A DNA stretch of 64,000 nucleotides from assembly GCF_001591005.1 (NCBI RefSeq), contig NZ_BCTY01000001.1, positions 272,105-336,104 of the forward strand, written 5' to 3'. This DNA is from Sphingomonas sanguinis NBRC 13937 (GTDB lineage: Bacteria; Pseudomonadota; Alphaproteobacteria; Sphingomonadales; Sphingomonadaceae). Below, piece by piece: positions 59,284-64,000 of the stretch. Position 1 is the first letter of the stretch. Every line of letters starts with the position of its first letter. A program made the translations under genes and the position numbers. The notes below the pieces were generated by a model. It had not been told where the DNA came from. It was given only the letters and a program-made list of their open reading frames with translations, and did no database searches.

Positions 59284-59326
59284 AACGAGAATTGACTGCC
59301 GCGGCAATGATTGCCATTGCAGCGAT

Positions 59327-59779
59327 ATGTCCCTATCCGATCCAGACCCCTTCGATCCCGAGCGTTCCGTCGGTTACCTGACGAAACGCTGTTTTCAGCT
59401 TGCGCGGATCGGGCTGGAACCGGTCTTCGCCGACGAAGAGGTCACGCATACCCAGTGGAGCGCCCTGATGGCGCTGCATTATGGCGTGGGCGGCACCGCG
59501 GCCGAGCTGTCGCGCCATTTGTGCCATGACACCGGTGCGACGACCCGCATTCTCGACACGCTAGAGGAACGCGGCCTGATCGAACGGTCGCGCTGCACCA
59601 CCGATCGCCGCGTGGTTCGCCTGTCACTGACCGAGGCGGGGCGGGTCGTCACCGACCGCTGCAAGGAAAAGGTCATGGCCCAGTGGAACGACTGGATGGC
59701 CGACTGGCCAGGCGAGGATGTCGCCCGGTTCCTCGGCTATCTCCTGCGCCTGCGCAACACCCTGGAGACCGTCGCATGA
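59327..59779 (+). CDS. MarR-family regulator of the EmrAB-type operon
   Basis: 150 residues. Winged helix: THTQWSALMALHYGVGGTAA, ELSRHLCHDTGATTRILDTL, EERGLIERSRCTTDRRVVRL. It overlaps the NodT-like gene by four bases and is preceded by a palindrome, the usual arrangement of an EmrR-like repressor controlling its own efflux operon. Confidence 0.88.
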   Translation: MSLSDPDPFDPERSVGYLTKRCFQLARIGLEPVFADEEVTHTQWSALMALHYGVGGTAAELSRHLCHDTGATTRILDTLEERGLIERSRCTTDRRVVRLSLTEAGRVVTDRCKEKVMAQWNDWMADWPGEDVARFLGYLLRLRNTLETVA

Positions 59780-61179
59780 AGCGTTTCGCCCTTCTGACCG
59801 GCCTGTTGCTGGCTGGCTGTTCGGTACCACAGGCGCATCCCGGCGTGACGCCCAAAACGCCGGAAACGCTCGGTCTTGGCCAGGCGCAGGCCCCGCTGGT
59901 CGCCGCCGACTGGTGGCGGGGGCTGGGCGATCCGCAGCTCGACCGGATCGTCGGTGACGCACTGGCGGGCAACCCATCGCTGGATATCGCGCTGGCCCGG
60001 TTGCGCCAGGCCGAGTCAGTGTTGGCCAGCCGCCGGGCCGATAACGGCCCCTCCGCCACGCTTGACGCGCAGGAACAGTATAACCGCTTCTCGGGCCGCT
60101 ATATCATCCCACCGCCCTATGCGGGCACGATGCAGTGGCTGGGCCAGGCGCAGGCCAATCTGAATTGGACCATCGACCTGTTCGGACGACAGGCCGCCGC
60201 GATCGACGCCGCGCGCGCCTCGACCCGTGCCGCCACGCTCGATGTGACGGCCGCGCGGCTGGCGCTCGCCGGGTCGGTCGCCCAGACCTATGTCGAGCTG
60301 GCCCGGGCCGAGCGACAGGCGGCGATCGCGCGCCAGACGATCGACACGCGCACCCGCTCGCTGGGCCTGGTGCAGACGCGCATCCGGCATCAGCTCGCCA
60401 GCCAGATCGACGCCGCCGGGGCGCAGACGCTGCTGGCCCAGGCGCGAGTCGCGCTCGCCCGGGCGGAGGCGCAGGCGGCCCTGTCGCGCAACGCGCTGGC
60501 CGCCCTGGCCGGACGCGGACTGGACTATCCGGCGACCATCGCGCCGACCCATATCGCCTTTGACGCAGCCCTTCCCATTCCCGCCACGGTGCCCGCCGAC
60601 CTGCTGTCGCGCCGCCCGGACATCGCCGCCTCGCTCGCGCGGATCGATGCCGCCGCCAAGGGACAGGAGGTCGCGCGCAAGGCTTTCCTCCCCAACGTGA
60701 ACCTGATGGCGTTTGCGGGTCTACAGGCGGTCGGGCTCGGCAATCTGTTCACCGCCGATGCGGGCACGGTGGGGGCTGGCCCCGCCCTCCATCTGCCGAT
60801 CTTCGACAGCGGACGGCTGCGCGCCGGTTTGGCCGGGGCGACCGCCGCACTCGACCTCGCCACCGCCGATTATAACAACCGCATCGTCGGCGCGGTGCGC
60901 GAGGCCGCCGATGCCGTGACGCGCAGCCGGACGCTCGCCACCGAACGCGCCCGCCAAGCGGAAGTCGTGCGCGGCCTGTCCGAAACCCGCCGCCTGAACG
61001 CCATCCGCGTGTCGAGCGGCCTGCAATCGCAACTGGGGCTGATCGACCCCGACATCCGCCAGCTGGAGGCCGATCAGGCCGACGCCAATCTCGCCGCCGA
61101 TGCGGTCCAGGCGCGCATCGCGCTGGCCGTCGCCCTTGGGGGCGGTTTCTCCTCTTCTTCGCAGGGTATCACGCAATGA
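59776..61179 (+). CDS. NodT-family outer-membrane efflux lipoprotein
   Basis: 467 residues. Lipobox LLAGC (FALLTGLLLAGC), then two OEP repeats with long helices (DPQLDRIVGDALAGNPSLDI, ALARLRQAESVLASRR, and RRPDIAASLARIDAAAKGQE), typical of TolC-like NodT factors. It forms the outer-membrane exit of the tripartite pump with the next two genes. Confidence 0.92.
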   Translation: MKRFALLTGLLLAGCSVPQAHPGVTPKTPETLGLGQAQAPLVAADWWRGLGDPQLDRIVGDALAGNPSLDIALARLRQAESVLASRRADNGPSATLDAQEQYNRFSGRYIIPPPYAGTMQWLGQAQANLNWTIDLFGRQAAAIDAARASTRAATLDVTAARLALAGSVAQTYVELARAERQAAIARQTIDTRTRSLGLVQTRIRHQLASQIDAAGAQTLLAQARVALARAEAQAALSRNALAALAGRGLDYPATIAPTHIAFDAALPIPATVPADLLSRRPDIAASLARIDAAAKGQEVARKAFLPNVNLMAFAGLQAVGLGNLFTADAGTVGAGPALHLPIFDSGRLRAGLAGATAALDLATADYNNRIVGAVREAADAVTRSRTLATERARQAEVVRGLSETRRLNAIRVSSGLQSQLGLIDPDIRQLEADQADANLAADAVQARIALAVALGGGFSSSSQGITQ

Positions 61180-62354
61180 GCGACACCGAAGCCGCCTCCC
61201 CCGCCGCCCCCACGACCCAGGCTCCGAATGGCGGCAAGCCCAAGGCCCGCAAGCTTGGCCTGACCATCCTGGCGATCGTCGTGGTCGCCGCCGCCATCGT
61301 CTGGGCGGTGTTCCATTTCCTGCTCGCCAAGCCCGAGGAAGAGACCGACGACGCCTATGTCGCGGGCGACGTGGTGGCGATCACCGCCCGCGATCCGGGT
61401 ACGGTGCTGGCCATCCATGCCGACAATACCCAGACGGTGAAGGCGGGTGCGCCGCTGCTCGACCTCGACCCCGCGACCGCCGATGTCGGCCTCGCCTCTG
61501 CCGCCGCCGAGCTGGCGCGCGCGGTCCGCGCGACCCGTGCCGACTTCACCAAGGTCAACCAGAGCGGCGCCGCCATCGTCCAGGCCCAGGCCGAGCTGAC
61601 CCGTGCCCGCGCCGACTATGCCCGCCGCCAGGGCGCGGCCGCCGAAGGCGCGGTGTCGGGCGAGGAGCTGTCGCACGCCGCCGATGCGGTCAAGGTCGCG
61701 ACCGCCAACCTGACACTCGCGCGGGCCCAGGCCGCCCAGGCGCGGACCGCCGTGCAGGGCACCGACGTCAACACCAACCCGGCGGTGCTTGCCGCGATCG
61801 CCGCCTATCGCCGCGCCGCCATCATGCGCAGCCATATGCACATCACCGCACCCATCGATGGCGTCATCGCCCAGCGTACGGTGCAGGTGGGCCAGCAGGT
61901 CGCGGCCGGAACCCCGCTGATGGCGGTGGTGCCGCTCGACCGGTTGTGGGTCGATGCCAATTTCCGCGAGACCCAGCTGCGCGACCTGCGCATCGGCCAG
62001 CCCGCGACGATCACCGCCGATATGTATGGCGGGAAGATCGTCTATCACGGCAAGGTCATCGGCCTGGGTGCAGGCAGCGGCAACGCCTTCGCCCTGTTGC
62101 CGCCGCAAAATGCCAGCGGCAACTGGATCAAGATCGTCCAGCGCGTGCCGGTGCGCATCGGGCTCAATGCCAACGAGCTGCGCCAGAACCCGCTGCGCGT
62201 CGGCCTGTCCGCGACCGTCACCGTGGACACCGCCGACCAGAACGGCCCGCGTATCGGCACCGCCGCCACCCAGGCCTATCAGACGCGCGCGACCGACGGT
62301 AACGATCCGGCGATCGAAGCCCGGATCGCGCAGATCATCGCGGCGAACCGCTGA
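61176..62354 (+). CDS. emrA: EmrA-type periplasmic adaptor (HlyD family)
   Basis: 392 residues. One membrane helix (LTILAIVVVAAAIVWAVFHF), then DDAYVAGDVVAITARDPGTV of the biotinyl-lipoyl-like domain, a coiled-coil hairpin and the beta-barrel with RTVQVGQQVAAGTPLMAVVP and WVDANFRETQLRDLRIGQPA. It links inner-membrane EmrB to the NodT channel. Confidence 0.92.
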   Translation: MSDTEAASPAAPTTQAPNGGKPKARKLGLTILAIVVVAAAIVWAVFHFLLAKPEEETDDAYVAGDVVAITARDPGTVLAIHADNTQTVKAGAPLLDLDPATADVGLASAAAELARAVRATRADFTKVNQSGAAIVQAQAELTRARADYARRQGAAAEGAVSGEELSHAADAVKVATANLTLARAQAAQARTAVQGTDVNTNPAVLAAIAAYRRAAIMRSHMHITAPIDGVIAQRTVQVGQQVAAGTPLMAVVPLDRLWVDANFRETQLRDLRIGQPATITADMYGGKIVYHGKVIGLGAGSGNAFALLPPQNASGNWIKIVQRVPVRIGLNANELRQNPLRVGLSATVTVDTADQNGPRIGTAATQAYQTRATDGNDPAIEARIAQIIAANR

Positions 62355-63913
62355 TGGCCGGGGCCCCCGCACAGGCGGGCGCGGGGGATGGCCCCGCCCC
62401 GCTGAAAGGCGCGCCGCTGGCGCTCATCGCCTTTGCGTTGGCGCTCGGCACCTTCATGCAGGTGCTCGACTCGACCATCGCCAACGTCTCGCTGCCGACC
62501 ATCGCGGGCAATCTGGGCGTCAGCTCGGATAATTCGACCTGGGTCGTCACCGCCTTCGCCGTCGCCAACGGCGTGGCGGTGCCGCTGACCGGCTGGCTGA
62601 TGGGCAAGTTCGGGGTGGTGCGCACCTTCTGCGTCTCGGTCTTCCTATTCACCATCGCCTCGTTCCTGTGCGGTATCGCGTGGAACCTGTCCTCGCTGAT
62701 CGGTTTCCGCGTCCTGCAGGGCGCAGTGTCGGGGCCGATGATCCCGGGCAGCCAGGCGCTGCTGATCTCGATCTTCCCGCCGCAGAAACGGTCGACGGCG
62801 CTCGGCATCTGGTCGATGACGACGCTGGTCGCGCCGATCATGGGGCCGATCCTGGGCGGATACATCTCCGACAATTATCACTGGAGCTGGATTTTCCTGA
62901 TCAACGTGCCAGTCGGCCTGTTCTGCGCGGGCGTATGCTGGCGCGGACTGTCGAGCCGCGAGACGCCGACGCGCAACCTGCCGATCGACAAGGTCGGACT
63001 GATCATGCTGGTCGTCTGGGTCGGCGCGCTTCAGATGATGCTCGACCTGGGTAAGAATGACGACTGGTTCCAGTCGACCCGGATCGTCGTGATGACGGTC
63101 ATCGCGATCGTCGGCTTCATCGCCTGGCTCATCTGGGAACTGACCGACGCCAATCCGGCGGTGGACCTGTCGCTGTTCAAGGGCCGCAACTTCAGCATCG
63201 GCACCCTGTCCTTCTGCCTAGGCTATGCGGTGTTCTTCGCCAACACGCTGCTGCTGCCGCTCTGGTTGCAGACGCAGCTGGGCTATACCGCGACCTGGGC
63301 AGGCCTGGTCGCCGCGCCCAGCGGGGCAGTGGCGGTGGTCCTGACCCCCGTCGTCGCGCGCCTGTCGGGCAAGGTCGATGCGCGGATCATGGCAACGATC
63401 GCTTTTGCCGCCTTCGGTCTGTCCTATTGGATGCGTTCGGGGCTGAACACCCAGGCGAGCTTCAGCGATTTCGTGCTGCCGCTGATGGTGCAGGGCATTG
63501 CGATGAGCACATTCTTCCTCGCGATGCTGACCATCGCGCTGGACGGCGTGCCGCAACATCGCATTCCCTCGGCGACCGGCATCTCCAACTTCGCACGCAT
63601 CACGGCGGGCAGCTTTGCCGCGTCGCTGACCACCACCATGTGGGATCGGCGCGAGGCGATGCACCAGGCGCATCTGTCGGAGGCGATCGGCCAGAACCCG
63701 GTGTGGCAGATGGCACGTATGGGGCTCAACCATCTGGGCCTGACCGATACCCAGGCGGTGGCGGCGGTCACACGGCAGATGGTGGGCCAAGCCTATCTGC
63801 TGGCCTCGACCGATATCTTCTACGTCTCGGCGTGGTTGTGCATCGTGCTGGCGGGGCTGACCTGGTTCACCCGACGTCCCAAGCCGCATGACGGTCCGAT
63901 CGCGGCGGATTGA
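62354..63913 (+). CDS. emrB: EmrB-type DHA2 multidrug transporter
   Basis: 519 residues with about 14 membrane helices. MFS/DHA2 motifs are GTFMQVLDSTIANVSLPTIA, TWVVTAFAVANGVAVPLTGW, RVLQGAVSGPMIPGSQALLI and LGIWSMTTLVAPIMGPILGG. It exports hydrophobic drugs using the proton gradient. The start overlaps the emrA stop by one base. Confidence 0.94.
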   Translation: MAGAPAQAGAGDGPAPLKGAPLALIAFALALGTFMQVLDSTIANVSLPTIAGNLGVSSDNSTWVVTAFAVANGVAVPLTGWLMGKFGVVRTFCVSVFLFTIASFLCGIAWNLSSLIGFRVLQGAVSGPMIPGSQALLISIFPPQKRSTALGIWSMTTLVAPIMGPILGGYISDNYHWSWIFLINVPVGLFCAGVCWRGLSSRETPTRNLPIDKVGLIMLVVWVGALQMMLDLGKNDDWFQSTRIVVMTVIAIVGFIAWLIWELTDANPAVDLSLFKGRNFSIGTLSFCLGYAVFFANTLLLPLWLQTQLGYTATWAGLVAAPSGAVAVVLTPVVARLSGKVDARIMATIAFAAFGLSYWMRSGLNTQASFSDFVLPLMVQGIAMSTFFLAMLTIALDGVPQHRIPSATGISNFARITAGSFAASLTTTMWDRREAMHQAHLSEAIGQNPVWQMARMGLNHLGLTDTQAVAAVTRQMVGQAYLLASTDIFYVSAWLCIVLAGLTWFTRRPKPHDGPIAAD

Positions 63914-63921
63914 TACATAAT

Positions 63922-63940
63922 CCTCCCCGATTCGGGGAGG
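63922..63940. terminator. Hairpin/REP-like element after emrB
   Basis: CCTCCCCGA and TCGGGGAGG form a tight stem, followed by GGCAGCGCGCCAGCGCTGAC. Similar elements commonly follow sphingomonad operons. It may terminate the efflux operon and runs to the window edge without a gene. Confidence 0.6.
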
Positions 63941-64000
63941 TGGCAGCGCGCCAGCGCTGACGGAGGGGGACTTCCGCAAGAAGTGTCCTTGGTGGAAAGC

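Noticed and set aside
1..64000. CRISPR arrays and insertion sequences
   Set aside because: No regularly spaced repeats and no transposase with terminal inverted repeats were seen on reading both strands by eye.

Overview
This 64 kb window is high-GC alphaproteobacterial DNA, most likely a Sphingomonas or close relative. The evidence is the sphingomonad-type housekeeping genes (dxs with tlyA, ubiK, tspO, proC), a PEP-CTERM protein, a DUF2939 protein, PaoABC and EmrAB/NodT cassettes, and REP-like palindromes of a kind common in that group. No ribosomal RNA, CRISPR array or insertion sequence was seen.

Positions 1-32261 are a P2-like (contractile-tail) prophage. Its left end lies outside the window and its right end abuts a tRNA-Gln(TTG) gene at 32262-32336. 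From left to right it holds: the start of terminase gpP (minus strand); the head genes O, N, M, L; a lysis cassette (X, holin, an E-C-T lysozyme, nested spanins) with unusual exported cargo including an SGNH hydrolase; tail completion R and S; a J-I-H-tailspike block; a V-W-FI-FII-E/E'-T-U-D block; an AT-richer cargo zone; a minus-strand lysogeny operon ending at the C repressor; and a plus-strand early operon running from a Cro/YdaS-like protein through an Ogr-like zinc-finger activator and a GapR-like protein to excisionase and integrase.

Two sets of repeated operators tie the prophage together. A 25-27 bp palindrome (arms TTGTAGAGA / TCTCTACAA) occurs four times, each at the head of a transcription block (gpP/gpO, gpJ, gpV, gapR-like). 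I read it as the site of the prophage's Ogr-like activator. A second element (TAACG-N6-CGTTA) occurs twice between the divergent C and Cro genes. A near-copy covers the ribosome-binding region of a cargo gene for a PD-(D/E)XK protein of the sce7726 type. That gene faces a beta-family gene tail to tail. The pair sits between gene D and the lysogeny genes, a position that often carries anti-phage cargo in P2-like phages, and it is the best candidate here for an undescribed defence or superinfection-exclusion system.

Positions 32262-64000 are ordinary chromosome: ilvE with a divergent MarR gene; proC, ybjN and ubiK; tspO; tlyA; an RBBP9-type hydrolase; dxs with a coupled 55-residue membrane protein; a GNAT enzyme; an L,D-transpeptidase-like protein; a DUF885 peptidase; a DUF4173 membrane protein followed by a CreBC-like two-component pair; a GH35 glycosidase; cspA; the paoABC aldehyde oxidoreductase operon; a CPA2 antiporter; a PEP-CTERM protein; a TPR protein; and a MarR-NodT-EmrA-EmrB efflux operon. 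All product names come from reading the sequence. No database search was run.
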